The notes: a model not told the origin generated them from the sequence alone. Positions 20,781 to 31,756 are shown, counted from the stretch's first letter. The stretch is 64,000 bases of DNA from Amia ocellicauda (GCF_036373705.1 NW_027102716.1:1-64000), one strand, 5' to 3'. Numbers and translations: made by a program.

Positions 20781-22221
20781 TTAATTTTCCCCAACCAAAA
20801 CCTTCACTGTCGACTCAACTGGAACCAGGTCTACTTTTAGCTCTAGTTGTGGGATCGAGGCAACTTCTGGCTTACAGTTTTCAGTGTGCATTTCCAATTT
20901 ACTATGTTTTCTATCTAGTTTTCCAAAATTAGGAAAATATCGTCCCAGTATCACATCATATGGCATGTTGGGTACCACACCGACTTCGTAATCTAGTTTC
21001 CCGGCCTCTGTCTGTATGTTTACAAGGGCTGTGGGATAGGGGCGTGTGTCACCATGTGTGCATGTGATACTGAGCTCCTGATGTCTATCCAGCTTGTTGG
21101 TCGCTACTAGTTTTTCTGTGACCAGTGTAACCATACTGCCAGAGTCGAGTAGAGCAGCCACTTCTTTCTCATCGACTATCACTGTACACATGTGTTTTGG
21201 ATTAGGTACTCCGCCTATGAAAACATCCGTCCCAACAGGGCAGGCATAAAATACCGGTTTCTCTTTCCCCATATCACACACATTACATTGCATTGGTTCC
21301 TCTCTACCTGGGCAGTGGGCCGCAATATGTCCTACTTTGTCACAATTGTAGCAGACAATTGGTTGTGATGGTGACCCCCTATAACCCTTAGTCTCGGCTT
21401 TAGGCCCCACCTTTGCCCCCCCCAGTCTTGCTCTTTTCTTCCAACCCAGCGCGTCATGTTTCCCAGAGTACTTTGGAACCATCTTACCCGGTCCGCTGGT
21501 TCGTCATGGCCTGGGGAACGAGTTTTTAACCTCCGGTACATGCTCTGCTGCTCCGGCTGTATAGAACCGCTCTACAATGGCCACCAAGGTGTCAGCGGAC
21601 AGCACCTCATTCTGGCCAACCCAGCGTCGAACATCCTTGGGCAAACAGCGTTGGTAGTTGTCAAGGACTATGGCCTCCACCACCTCGGCTGATGAATGGA
21701 CCTCTGGCTGTAGCCATTTCCTGGCCAGATGGATCAGATCAAACATCTGCGTTCGGATTGGTTGTCCTGGTTGGTAGGCCCACTGCTGAAACCGATGTGC
21801 CCTCACTGCGGTGGTCACGCCCAATCGGGTCATTATCTCCGCTTTCAATTTATCATAGTCCTGGGCGTCCTTCAGCTCCAGATCAAAGTACGCTTTCTGT
21901 GCATCCCCTGCCAGATAAGGTGCCACAAGCCCTGCCCAGGAATCTTTTGGCCATCCCTCTCTCCGCTGTCCTCTCAAAGGTCATAAGGAAGGCCTCAACA
22001 TCGTCCTGTTTTGTCATTTTCTGCAGAAAGTGATTGGTGCGGGGAGTGGAATGGGTTGCAGCCCCCTGTGGCCCAATCCTGGTTGCAAGTGCTTCAACAC
22101 TCTCTTTCAGCTCTTTAGTCACCTTTTCCTGCTCTTCTCTAAACATTTTATTTGTATCATGCTGGACCTGCAGTGCTTCCTGATGCATCCGCATAGCATC
22201 CTGGTGAGCCACCTGCTGCAC
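20781..22221 (-). pseudogene. Gag and protease part of the Gmr1-like element (fossil)
   Basis: Frames at 22221-21883 and 21977-21504 give a gypsy-type capsid (YLAGDAQKAYFDLE, CLPKDVRRWVGQNE). The frame at 21482-20781 gives a CCHC knuckle (CYNCDKVGHIAAHCPG) and an aspartic protease (VAALLDSGSMVTLV). It is broken. Confidence 0.75.
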
Positions 22222-22333
22222 CCTGGTCGCTTCCTGTTGGGCTATTACAGCCTGTAGTTTTTTTTTTTTTGGATAAAAAAATTCACTCAGCCAGTCTGGG
22301 TTTCATGAGGTGCTGCCCGCATTCTACACCAAA

Positions 22334-22823
22334 TGTGACAAAACGCCTTGGCTGTACACATGTGTGGGCCTTCTCTGTGATCTTCTTAGGAGTAAAAACC
22401 AGTCATGACCCAGGGAGGAGGTTGCAAATACAGGGCTGTGCCTGTATGTTTACTTCAAACAAAACAAATCTGAAAACAAAACCTAACTCACACTGGAGTT
22501 GTAACTAATCTTACATAATCATTCTATTTTAAACAAAGTCTGGAATAAATAAGTCTTGGCTTTCTCCTTATGAGCTACCTCTGTTTTCCAGATAACTCAC
22601 CCTATTGTCTCTCACTTCTCTCTCTCTCAGGCCCGCCTTATATACCTGGTGAATAATTGAGGAAGTAACACCAAGTGACCACATTAGGTGCTAGAATGGC
22701 TGCCTGAGGGTTTCTGGGGAGTGTAGTTGCCTAGGGTCGGTATTCTACCCTAGAGTACACACCTTGCAGCAGACCTGGCCTGACATATCTGCCATGTATG
22801 ACCCTGCCCCTTGGTTTGTCACA
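22334..22823 (-). repeat. 5' LTR of the Gmr1-like element (fossil)
   Basis: 490 bp with TGTGACAAA and TTTTGTCACA ends, a TATATAAGG box, and directly inside it TTTGGTGTAGAATGCGGG, which looks like a primer-binding region of this group. Confidence 0.75.
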
Positions 22824-22825
22824 TT

Positions 22826-23440
22826 ACATACATACATACATATACACGGAAAATAAATAATAGAATTATGAATCACAATAAGATGTAATGAAGTACAGAA
22901 AAAGAAAATGTAATAAAATGTGATCTTTAATACATACAAATAAAGAAAATAGGTATACCATTTCCAGATTCCTTTTTTGAAATACAATGACATGCATTAC
23001 AAACGAGTATTTACATTATATTTACAGCCGGTGCTCGTGTGTCACTGTGTCCCTCAGGCTGTGGTTGGCGCTGACATATTGGGCAGAATGTGTCCCTTAT
23101 TTTGGGCTAAAGCTTTCTGTGGAGGGGAACGTGGATCAGTTTGTACCATTTTTGGGAGGATCTGCCTTGTTGGGGCGGAGCTGTGATCCAGGTGAACAGC
23201 AGATCGGGCATAGGTGGGCATGTGGGCAGAGGAGTAGGAAGGCCGGTCAAGCAAATAAGCTTGCTAAGGTACACAGCAGCAGCAAGCAGCCCCCCCATCC
23301 AGCCAGCCAGCCAGTCTGGCTGGCAGTGACTGAGTGGTTGACAGACGGCAAGCAACGGAATGTTCATGCTCTGTGATGTCATAGCAGTCAGCTGAGAGAG
23401 GCTTGTGATGTCATCGCTGAGCTGGCTGGCTGGCTGGCTG
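22826..23440 (-). repeat. Block A, copy with internal shortening
   Basis: Landmarks are as in the 16640-17342 copy, with (ATGT)n at 22826-22844. The stretch between GACATATTGGGCAG and AATGTGTCCCTTA is shortened relative to other copies. Confidence 0.7.
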
Positions 23441-23445
23441 GCTGG

Positions 23446-23484
<39 letters not shown>

Positions 23485-23499
23485 TGTTTGTGTTTGTCA

Positions 23500-23572
<73 letters not shown>

Positions 23573-23631
23573 TCAATTCAATTCATTTGTATTGTCAAAG
23601 CAATTGGACATACATACATACATACATACAT
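23441..23631 (-). repeat. (CA)n/(GACA)n/(GA)n, LINE tail and (ATGT)n joint
   Basis: Plus-strand order: (GT)n 23448-23482, GTCT repeats, (TC)n 23526-23571, tail motif 23573-23608, (ACAT)n. Confidence 0.85.
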
Positions 23632-23905
23632 GCTAGAAAATCATTACTATGTTATCTTAAAGGCTAACTAAGCAGAACATATTTCATTATAGAACAGAGT
23701 TCATAGATCTACACATGGTTTTAAGGAACAGGCACGTAGGTCATACCGTTTGACATTGTCTCCAAGGTTCTCATCGTAAATAACAAACAGAAATCAAACT
23801 ACCTTATGGCCTCCTGACCTTCTAGCTTGACCTTATCTTTCTTAAGTATACAAGAGAGAAAAACAGGTTTAAGAAAATCAATTCTAACTTTCCTTCCATA
23901 CAATA
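23632..23905 (-). mobile_element. LTR fragment (fossil)
   Basis: A nearly complete copy of the 265-bp LTR fragment, from GCTAGAAAATCATTAC to CTTTCCTTCCATAC on the plus strand, with (ATGT)n on both sides. Confidence 0.75.
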
Positions 23906-23907
23906 AT

Positions 23908-24611
23908 ACATACATACATACATACGGAAAATAAATAATAGAATTATGAATCTCAATATAATGTAATGAAGTACAGAAAAAGAAAATGTAATAAAATGTG
24001 ATCTTTAATACATTCAAATAAAGAAAATAGGTTTACTATTTCCAGATTCCTTTTTGAAATACAATGACATGCATTACAAACAAGTATTTACATTATATTT
24101 ACAGCCGGTGCTCGTGTGTCACTGTGTCCCTCAGGCTGTTGTAGGCGCTGACATATTGGGCAGCCAGGGTGGCTGTGTGTCCCTCCACCAGGAGGACTGA
24201 GCGTTTTTCTTTTTTCTCAGTTTTGTCACAGGTTGGGTGGGCATTCGTTATGTTGTTACAGAATGTGTCCCTTATTTTGGGCTAAAGCTTTCCGTGGAGG
24301 GGAACGTGGATCAGTTTGTACCATTTTTGGGAGGATCTGCCTTGTTGGGGCGGAGCTGTGATCCAGGTGAACAGCAGATCGGGCTTAGGTGGGCATTTGG
24401 GCATAGGAGTAGGAAGGCCGGTCAGGCAAATTAGCTTGCTAAGATACGCAGCAGCAGCAAGCAGCCCCCCCATCCAGCCAGCCAGCCAGTCTGGCTGGCA
24501 GTGACTGAGTGGTTGACAGACGGCAAGCAACGGAATGTACGTGCTCTGTGATGTCATAGCAGTCAGCTGAGAGAGGCTCGTGATGTCATGGCTGAGCTGG
24601 CTGGCTGTCTG
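23908..24611 (-). repeat. Block A, near-complete copy
   Basis: All block A landmarks are present, including the coding-like end (LAAQYVSAYNSLRD region near 24150) and the 3' UTR up to (ACAT)n at 23910-23927. It lies directly downstream of LINE copy 2 on the minus strand. Confidence 0.75.
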
Positions 24612-24620
24612 GCTGGCTGG

Positions 24621-24659
<39 letters not shown>

Positions 24660-24670
24660 TCTGTCTGTCT
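24612..24670 (-). repeat. (CA)n and (GACA)n microsatellite
   Basis: GTGT and GTCTGTCT runs on the plus strand between block A and the LINE 3' end. Confidence 0.85.
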
Positions 24671-24928
24671 GTCAATTCATTTCAATTCAATTCAAAGGTG
24701 CTTTATTGGCATGATCTATCACAATATTGCCAAAGCAGATACAAATGTTCTATCAATCAAGACAAAACATTGCAATACAAGATTCAGTGGAACAAATATA
24801 GTACACATTGAAATAAAATTAAGTAGGATATAAACCATATTTGTTGTTTGTATCAAAATTTGTGTCATGACATCAGAAAAATCACTGTTTTTATTTTGTT
24901 TTGCAAATGGAGTGCCACAGGCTGGTGT

Positions 24929-27208
24929 CTACACACTGTCTCGCAGGCTGTGGCAGGTGGATACATATTGCGCTGCTAAGAAGGCAGTGCGCTCCTCCTC
25001 TCCCAGCAGGACGGGGAGTTTGCAGCAATCGGGGATCATGCTGAACTCAGGGATATGCATTTTTAATATTTTAAAGTATGTCTCCCTGATTTTTGTGTAT
25101 TTAGGGCAGGACAGCAGGAAATGCGCCTGTGTTTCGACCTCCCCTAGGTCACACTGGCTGCACAGCCGCTCTTCTCTGGCAACCCAGAATTTTCTGTAGC
25201 GGCCTTTTTCAATGGCGAGGCTGTGGTCACTGAGCCTGTATTTAGTTAGATTTTGTCTCTCTTTTATATTTTGGATTTTTAAGTATTCAGCCAATGTAAT
25301 GTTTCTATTCAGGGCCCGGTAGCATTCCAATTTGTTTTGTAATTCTAATTCGTGTCTCTAATCTTTTGTGTATTTGCTTTTCAGGTACATGTCAATTTTC
25401 CCAATTGTTGTTGTTTTGGTCATTGTGTGTTCGGGCTCTGTGAGCCTCAGAGCCGTGGGGGCGTTTCTGTGTACGTGTAAGATGTTTTTATTAAATTCTA
25501 GGTGGAATATTTCCATGGGGCTTTTGTCCCAATTGTTGTTATTGAGGTTCATGAGGGGACCCCACACTTCGCTCCCATATAGCAGGATTGGTTGGATGAT
25601 GGAGTTTAATATTTTAATCCAAATAGTTATTGGTATTGTTGTTTTCCCAAATTGTGTCTTTATGGCATAAAATGCCCGGCGTGCCTTGTCTTTTAATGCG
25701 TTTATAGCCAGGCTGAAGCTCCCTGACGCACTGATGGTCAGGCCAAGGTAGTTGTATCTGGTGCAGTGCTCTAATCCAGTGCTGCCCAGAGTGAAGCGGT
25801 ACCTGTTTCCCTGAGATGGGGCTTTTTTCTGGAAAACCATAACTCTGGTCTTGTCCAGATTGACTGCCAGGGCCCATTTCTGACAGTACTGCTCTAGCAG
25901 TGCCAGGTTCTGCTGAAGCCCCTGCTCTGTGGGCGACAGCAGCACCAGGTCGTCTGCATAGAGCAGGAACTTGATCTCTGTGTCATGGAGAGTTAGGCTG
26001 CGGGCGTCAGACTGCTCCAACACTGTGGCCAACTCGATGATGTAGATGTTGAACAGTGTTGGACTCAGACTGCAGCCCTGTCTCACTCCCCGCCCCTGAG
26101 TGAAGAACTCTGTTCTTGAGTTGCCAATTTGAACTCCGCATTTGTTTTCAGAATACATTGATTTAATGATGTCATAAACTTTACCCCCTACACCACTCTG
26201 TAGAAGTTTATAAAATAATCCCTTGTGCCAGATTGAGTCAAATGCCTTTCTAAAGTCTACAAAACAGGCAAATATTTTTCCTTTATTGTTTTGGGTATAT
26301 TTATTTATGAGGGTGTGTAGAGTGTAAATATGATCGGTTGTGCTGTGTTTTGGTAGGAAGCCAATCTGACTCTTATTCAGGACACTGTGCTTGGTAAGGA
26401 TGGCCAGTATCTGGGCGTTGATGATACTGCAGAACACCTTCCCCAGGTTACTGCTCACACAGCTGCCCCAGTAGTTATTGGGGTCTAATTTGTCTCCACT
26501 TTTAAAAATCGGGGTGATCAATCCTTGATTCCCGACCTCAGGGAAACACCCGGCTCTCAGCACCAGGTTAAAGAGTTTGAGCAGAGCCTCCTGCAGCTGC
26601 GGGCTGCTGTGCTTCAGCATCTCAGGGCTGATGCTGTCGGGGCCGCTGGCTTTCCTGGGTTTGAGGATTTTGAGTTGATGTTTTAGTTCCTGTATTGTAA
26701 ATGGGTTATCTAAGGGATTTTGGTTATTCTTAATGATTTCTTCCAATTTATTTAGGTTTTTTAATATTTTAACCTGTTCTGGCTTTGGATTGTTTTCAAC
26801 ATTTTGGTAAAGTTTTTCAAAGTGTGTTTTCCAGATTTCTCCATTTTGAATTGGTATTTCATTTTTTGATTTTGGGGTATTTATTCTGCCCATATAGTGG
26901 TCTTTTTTCTTACTGAGGAGTTGCTTGTAGTGCCGCAGGGCCTGGCAGTAGCTGAGGCGAGCCTCCTGGTTGTCGGGCTCTCTGTGTTTAGTGTTGGAGA
27001 GATGTCTCAGGTGTTTCCTAGAAGTTTCACACTCCTGGTCACACCACTGTTCTTTTTTTCTTTTAGACGATTTCATATTTTGGTTTTTAATTGTTTTAAT
27101 GTTTGATTTTAAAGCCAGTCTCTCAAATATTTCATTCAGTGTTTTGGTGGCTGAGTTTATTCCGTTTTGGTTTATTTGATAGTGTGAGGATTGATATCTG
27201 TCTAACAT
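24929..27208 (-). pseudogene. LINE ORF2: reverse transcriptase and C-terminal zinc-knuckle region
   Basis: The frame starts within ORF2 (EIENMLDRYQ). RT motifs: KPRKASGPDSISPEMLKHS, LITPIFKSGDKLDPNNYWG, IGFLPKHSTTDHIYTLH, CFVDFRKAFDSIWHKGL, RGVRQGCSLSPTLFNIYI and FLLYADDLVLLS with the catalytic YADD. A single in-frame TAG at 25358-25360 separates this from the same-frame C-terminus. That C-terminus carries CSQCDLGEVETQAHFLLSC (Cys/His knuckle) and PVLLGEEERTAFLAAQYVS, ending at 24929. The last stretch is also found in block A. Confidence 0.85.
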
Positions 27209-27229
27209 GTTTTCAATCTCATCACTATT

Positions 27230-27820
27230 CAGGGCTCTTGTGTAGTTCTCTGTGCTGGGCTCGGACCATCTCTAACTGGGTGGCAGGGAGACCAGTTTTG
27301 TGGGAAGTTTGGCTCTGACTTGTGGCTGCGCTGATCTTTTTAGGTAAAGTGTTATTTGGCTGTGGTCTGATAGTGGAGATTGTTGTCTGACTATAAACGC
27401 ATTGTTGGCTTGTGGGTCCAGGTCAGTTATGGCGTAGTCCACCACACTGCTGCCCAGAGCCGAGCAGTATGTGAATCTCCCCAGAGAGTACCCCCTGGTC
27501 CTGCCATTGATGATATATAGACCCAGGCTTTTACATAGGCGCACTACCTGCTTCCTGCTCTTGTTTACCACGCTGTCGTGGCTGTGTCAGTGTGGAGGTG
27601 TGTGTGTGGCACAGCGGGGAGTCTCCGAACAGGTGTGTGTTCCCCTCTGTATTGATGTAGTCCATCTCTCTGCCAGTCCTGGCATTGAGATCGCCACACA
27701 GCAGTACAGAGCCCAGGGTCTGGAAGTGGCAGATTTCGTTTTGAAGCTCATGAAAGCCTTCCTCATTATAGTAGGGGGAGTCTGCGGGTGGCATATAAAT
27801 TCCATAAATTGCTGGATGAT
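27230..27820 (-). pseudogene. LINE ORF2 endonuclease, C-terminal two thirds
   Basis: An APE-type endonuclease: MPPADSPYYNEEGFHELQ, SVLLCGDLNARTG (active-site Asp/Asn region), GRFTYCSALGSSVVDYAI and SPLSDHSQITL (terminal SDH). The frame changes near 27550 and again near 27260, where LPPS is followed in another frame by RWSEPSTENYTRALN. The N-terminal third is missing because of the deletion junction near 27820. Confidence 0.75.
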
Positions 27821-29239
27821 GTGCAGGGGCACGTCTGTGCGGGGCAGCAGTGTGGAGATGGAAATTTTGGCAGTTGGGAATTCCTCTGTGGCTTTCGTTG
27901 CTACCTGTCTCAGGGCTGAGGCCACATCGCCCCTGCGGGCACTCAGGTCGTTAGTGCCGGTGTGGATGAGGATGTGTTTGACTTGGCAAAGCCTCCTCTT
28001 GGAGAGCAGCTCCAGGGCTCTCTGTGCTGTGGAGCACCAAAGCTTTTTTACTTTTCGCCTAGGGAAGAGGCGCCTCTCAACCAGGAACTTCCCATTGGAT
28101 TCGCTCAGAATGACCACCTCTGCGTTGACCTGCCACTCCGGGTTTGCGTCGGGAGTGGTGGGGGCAGCGGGTGTGTTTTGGGGGAGTGGCGTTTCAGGGG
28201 GTTGTGTATTAGTGGCAGGTCTGGTGATAGTGGGTGTGTCAGGAGTGGTGGGGAGTGTGGGTGGATCAGTGGGTGTGTCAGGGGTTGGAGGTGTTGTGGG
28301 GTCAGTGCAGTGCAGTCTCTGTGCTCCAGTGATGTGTAGCTCCTCTCTTAGCTCCTCCAGCTGGCTCTGCAGGCTCCTCAGCTAGCTGTGCTGGGGTGTC
28401 CAGGTCAGCTCCTCCCTTGCTCTGCGCAGCTCCGTCCTCAGGGTTTGGCTCTGCTCCTCCAGGTCTCTCACTGCTGCTCTCAGCTCATGGATCTCAGCCT
28501 TGTGCTGCATCTTTAGTCTGTGCATCTCATCCCGGAGCTGATCACACAAGGAGGTCTGGGCCAGGGTGCTCAAGGTCTGCTCCCTGAACTCCGCAAACTC
28601 CAGCTCCAGCACTGATAGGCATTCCTTTAGTGTTTTAATGTTGCTGGAGAGTTTTGGGGAGACAGGGGGGCAGTCTGTGGGAGATGGGGCACTGTCTGGC
28701 TCCGTGTGGCTGGGGGCAGACTGCAGGGTGGCCGGCTCTGGCTCTTGTTTCTCTACCTCAGTCTGCTGCTTTGAGGTGTGGAAGCCGAGAGCTAATTGGT
28801 CCAGGCTGCTCTCGCTGCCCTGCACCATGATGGTCCCGTTGTGGTATACATTAAAAGTGAGCATCACACTGTCTGTGTCTTTCTCTACCAGCACTGAGAT
28901 CTGCCTGCCTCTGCTAATGCCCCTCTTGTTGTTATTGGGGTATGTCTGGCACAGGGTTTTGTGAAAGGCGGTGTAGAACAGTAGATTGTTCTTGACCCTG
29001 TTTTCTCCTTTACCGGTGTAGTCTAGGATGAGGGTCTCAGGAGATGCTCTCATCACAGCTTGTTTGTAGTCCTTCTTAGCCTGTGCAGAGCGAATGTCTT
29101 CAGGGTATCGGATTTCAAAAGGCAGCTCTGCAGTCAGACTGCTGTTCGATAGATTTCTATCAGTCTCAGTGGCAGTTGGGCTCTCTCCTACTGTCACTCT
29201 ATTCAAATCGGAGCTCTGCATTTTCATTGGCTGAGTCAA
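27821..29239 (-). pseudogene. LINE ORF1 with coiled coil and SGNH esterase domain (copy 2)
   Basis: It starts MTQPMKMQSSDLNRV. One frame runs from 29239 to the deletion junction with a single in-frame TAG near 28380 (CAG in copy 1). Domains: an N-terminal domain, a coiled coil (LRDEMHRLKMQHKAEIHELR), a Thr/Pro linker (TTPPTPDTPTDPP), and an SGNH-like esterase with SESNGK and IHTGTNDLSARRGD. It is cut after PRTDVPLHIIQ. Copy 1 has SDSNGK at the same place. The role is inferred from known LINE ORF1 esterases: RNA/membrane association during retrotransposition. Confidence 0.8.
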
Positions 29240-29526
29240 CTACTGAGAATGCTTATTTATTTTATTAATACATATTTTTTTGTTTAATTATTTGTCTCTT
29301 ACCTCCAATTCTTGTCTTCAGCTTTTCTTTTCTGACTTTTCTTCCTGAACTGTCTCTCTGCTTTCTTCTTTTTGTGTTTCTCTTAAAATTATTATTTTTT
29401 GAATACTTTTTCTTCTGAATTTCTATTCCATGTCTTCTGTGTATGTTTATAGTGCTATATATTCATTTGTAAATCACAAATTAAATCCGCTTATGTATAA
29501 AAACAAATGTTTTTTAGGAGCTCATA

Positions 29527-29530
<4 letters not shown>

Positions 29531-29580
<50 letters not shown>

Positions 29581-29632
29581 TTTCATTTGTATTGTCAAAG
29601 CAATTGGACATACATACACATACATACATATA
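29531..29632 (-). repeat. (GA)n, LINE tail and (ATGT)n
   Basis: Plus strand: (TC)n 29531-29573, CAATTCATTTCATTTGTATT, CAAAGCAATTGGACATACAT, ending in TA that served as target of the Tc1 copy. Confidence 0.85.
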
Positions 29633-30769
29633 CACTCACCTAAAGGATTATTAGGAACACCTGTTCAATTTCTCATTAATGCAATTATCTAATCAACCAA
29701 TCACATGGCAGTTGCTTCAATGCATTTAGGGGTGTGGTCCTGGTCAAGACAATCTCCTGAACTCCAAACTGAATGTCTGAATGGGAATGAAAGGTGATTT
29801 AAGCAATTTTGAGCGTGGCATGGTTGTTGGTGCCAGACGGGCCGGTCTGAGTATTTCACAATCTGCTCAGTTACTGGGATTTTCACGCACAACCATTTCT
29901 AGGGTTTACAAAGAATGGTGTGAAAAGGGAAAAACATCCAGTATGCGGCAGTCCTGTGGGCGAAAATGCCTTGTTGATGCTAGAGGTCAGAGGAGAATGG
30001 GCCGACTGATTCAAGCTGATAGAAGAGCAACTTTGACTGAAATAACCACTCGTTACAAACGAGGTATGCAGCAAAGCATTTGTGAAGCCACAACACGTAC
30101 AACCTTGAGGCGGATGGGCTACAACAGCAGAAGACCCCACCGGGTACCACTCATCTCCACTACAAATAGGAAAAAGAGGTGAGACATTCAGATGGTAGAG
30201 TCAGAATTTGGCGTAAACAGAATGAGAACATGGATCCATCATGTCTTGTTACCACTGTGCAGGCTGGTGGTGGTGGTGTAATGGTGTGGGGGATGTCTTC
30301 TTGGCACACTTTAGGCCCCTTAGTGCCAATTGGGCATCGTTTAAATGCTACGGCCTACCTGAGCATTGTTTCTGACCATGTCCATCCCTTTTTGACCACC
30401 ATGTACCCATCCTCTGATGGCTACTTCCAGCAGGATAATGCACCATGTCACAAAGGTCGAATCATTTCAAATTGGTTTCATGAACATGACAATGAGTTCA
30501 CTGTACTAAACTGGCCCCCACAGTCACCAGATCTCAACCCAATAGAGCATCTTTGGGATGTGGTGGAACGGGAGCTTCGTGCCCTGGATGTGCATCCCAC
30601 AAATCTCCATCAACTGCAAGATGCTATCCTATCAATATGGGCCAACATTTCTAAAGAATGCTTTCAGCACCTTGTTGAAGCAATGCCACGTAGAATTAAA
30701 GCAGTTCTGAAGGCGAAAGGGGGTCAAACACAGTATTAGTATGGTGTTCCTAATAATCCTTTAGGTGAG
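29633..30769 (+). mobile_element. Tc1-family DNA transposon, copy A
   Basis: The left inverted repeat is CACTCACCTAAAGGATTATT (29633), preceded by TA. The right repeat GGTGTTCCTAATAATCC... ends TTAGGTGAGT at 30770, where 5S array sequence starts at once. The last base or bases and the TA duplication are missing, so this border is a later rearrangement. The element carries a broken transposase gene. Copy B of the same family lies at 54682-60980 in reverse. Confidence 0.9.
29781..30739 (+). pseudogene. Tc1 transposase (copy A, broken)
   Basis: The N-terminal frame 29781-30182 has the paired-like DNA-binding domain: MGMKGDLSNFERGMVVGARR, SISQSAQLLGFSRTTISRVY and LIQADRRATLTEITTRY, ending STTNRKKR. 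The second frame (30179-30739) starts at LRHSDGRVRIWRKQ and has YFQQDNAPCHKGRI, PPQSPDLNPIEHLWDVVE and RRIKAVLKAKGG. About 30 codons between the two are deleted. They include the segment NVAWSDESRF that carries the first catalytic Asp and is still visible in copy B. This gene cannot make an active enzyme. Confidence 0.9.
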
Positions 30770-30965
30770 TTCATCGTAGCTCTTAATACTCTCTTTCTGT
30801 CTGGAGGAGATATAATTGAAGTATTGTACACGTACCCGGCTACTTTCAACACCCATTGCTGCACTGATATTTTTCCCTCCATTTTTCTTTATCCATTTTT
30901 TTTTTGCTGGAAGTTCCGTCAATAGCCGTCAGCCTTTAAGAGACATCATGCAGCCAGGCCTCTTG

Positions 30966-31085
30966 GCTTGCGGCCACACCGTCCTGAACGCGCCCAATCT
31001 CATCAGATCTCGGAAGCTAAACGGGGCAAGGGCTCGTCAGTACTTGGATGGGTGACCTCCTGGAGATATCAGGTGCTGCAAGTTA
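30966..31085 (+). rRNA. 5S rRNA-like gene 1 (edge copy)
   Basis: Box C GGATGGGTGACC is kept. The 3' end reads CAAGTTATTT, so the helix I 3' strand and the T-run terminator are damaged. Probably a pseudogene. Confidence 0.7.
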
Positions 31086-31301
31086 TTTCGTCTCCTGGGT
31101 AACTTTATCGTAGCTCTAAATACTCTCTTTCAGTCTGGAGGAGATATTATTGAAGAATTCTACACGTACCCGGCTACTTTCAACACCCTTTGCTGCACTG
31201 ATATTTTTCCCTCCATTTTCCATTTTTTTTTTTTTTTTTTTGCTGGCAGTTCCGTCAATACCCGCCAGCCTTTAAGAGACATTATGCAGCCAGGCATCTC
31301 G

Positions 31302-31421
31302 GCTTGCGGCCACACCATCCTGAACGCCCCCGATCTCGTCAGATCTCGGAAGCTATATGGGGCAGGGCCTGGTCAGTACTTGCATGGGAGACCTCCTAGA
31401 AATACCAGGTGCTGCAAGCTT
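31302..31421 (+). rRNA. 5S rRNA-like gene 2
   Basis: Box A region altered (GCTATATGGGG); box C GCATGGGAGACC; T5 terminator. It resembles gene 18. Confidence 0.75.
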
Positions 31422-31636
31422 TTTACGACTCCTGGGTAACTTCATCGTAGCTCTTAATACTCTCTTTCTGTCTCCAGGAGATATAATTGAAGAATTGTAC
31501 ACGTACCCGGCTACTTTCAACACCCTTTGCTGCACTGATATTTTTCCCTCCATTTTTCTTTTTTCTTTTTTTTTTTGCTGGCAGTTCCGTCAATACCCGC
31601 CAGCCTTTAAGAGACATCATGCAGCCAGGCATCTCG

Positions 31637-31756
31637 GCTTGCGGCCACACCATCCTGAACGCGCCCGATCTCGTCAGATCTCGGAAGCTAAACGGGGTAG
31701 GACCTGGTCAGTACATGAAAGTGAGACCTCCTGGAAATACCTAGTGCTGCAAGCTT
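31637..31756 (+). rRNA. 5S rRNA-like gene 3, class B
   Basis: Box C replaced by TGAAAGTGAGACC; ends CCTAGTGCTGCAAGC. Resembles gene 25. Confidence 0.7.

Larger units (their letters stand above)
17715..22823 (-). mobile_element. Gmr1-like Ty3/gypsy LTR retrotransposon (fossil)
   Basis: Read on the minus strand: 5' LTR 22823-22334 (490 bp, TGTGACAAAC to TTTTGTCACA), gag, CCHC knuckle and protease, integrase, reverse transcriptase, RNase H, a purine-rich tract ending near 17896, and a partial 3' LTR 17895-17715. Integrase lies upstream of RT, the order known for the Gmr1 group of Ty3/gypsy elements of fish. About eight differences are seen over some 175 bp shared by the two LTR pieces, so it is not very recent. 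It is broken in a handful of places. It sits inside the minus-strand LINE/block A series. Confidence 0.85.
24671..29530 (-). mobile_element. Esterase-ORF1 LINE, copy 2, near full length with an internal deletion
   Basis: Minus strand: 5' UTR 29530-29240, ORF1 from 29239, ORF2 endonuclease, RT and C-terminal region down to 24929, then a 3' UTR with AATAAAGCACC and a terminal repeat of GAATT units at 24671-24700. ORF1 runs directly into ORF2 endonuclease sequence near 27820, so the end of ORF1 and the start of the endonuclease are deleted. Other lesions are few (two in-frame stops and at least one frameshift), suggesting a fairly young copy. The clade (I/Nimb-like or CR1/L2-like) is unresolved. 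Confidence 0.8.
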
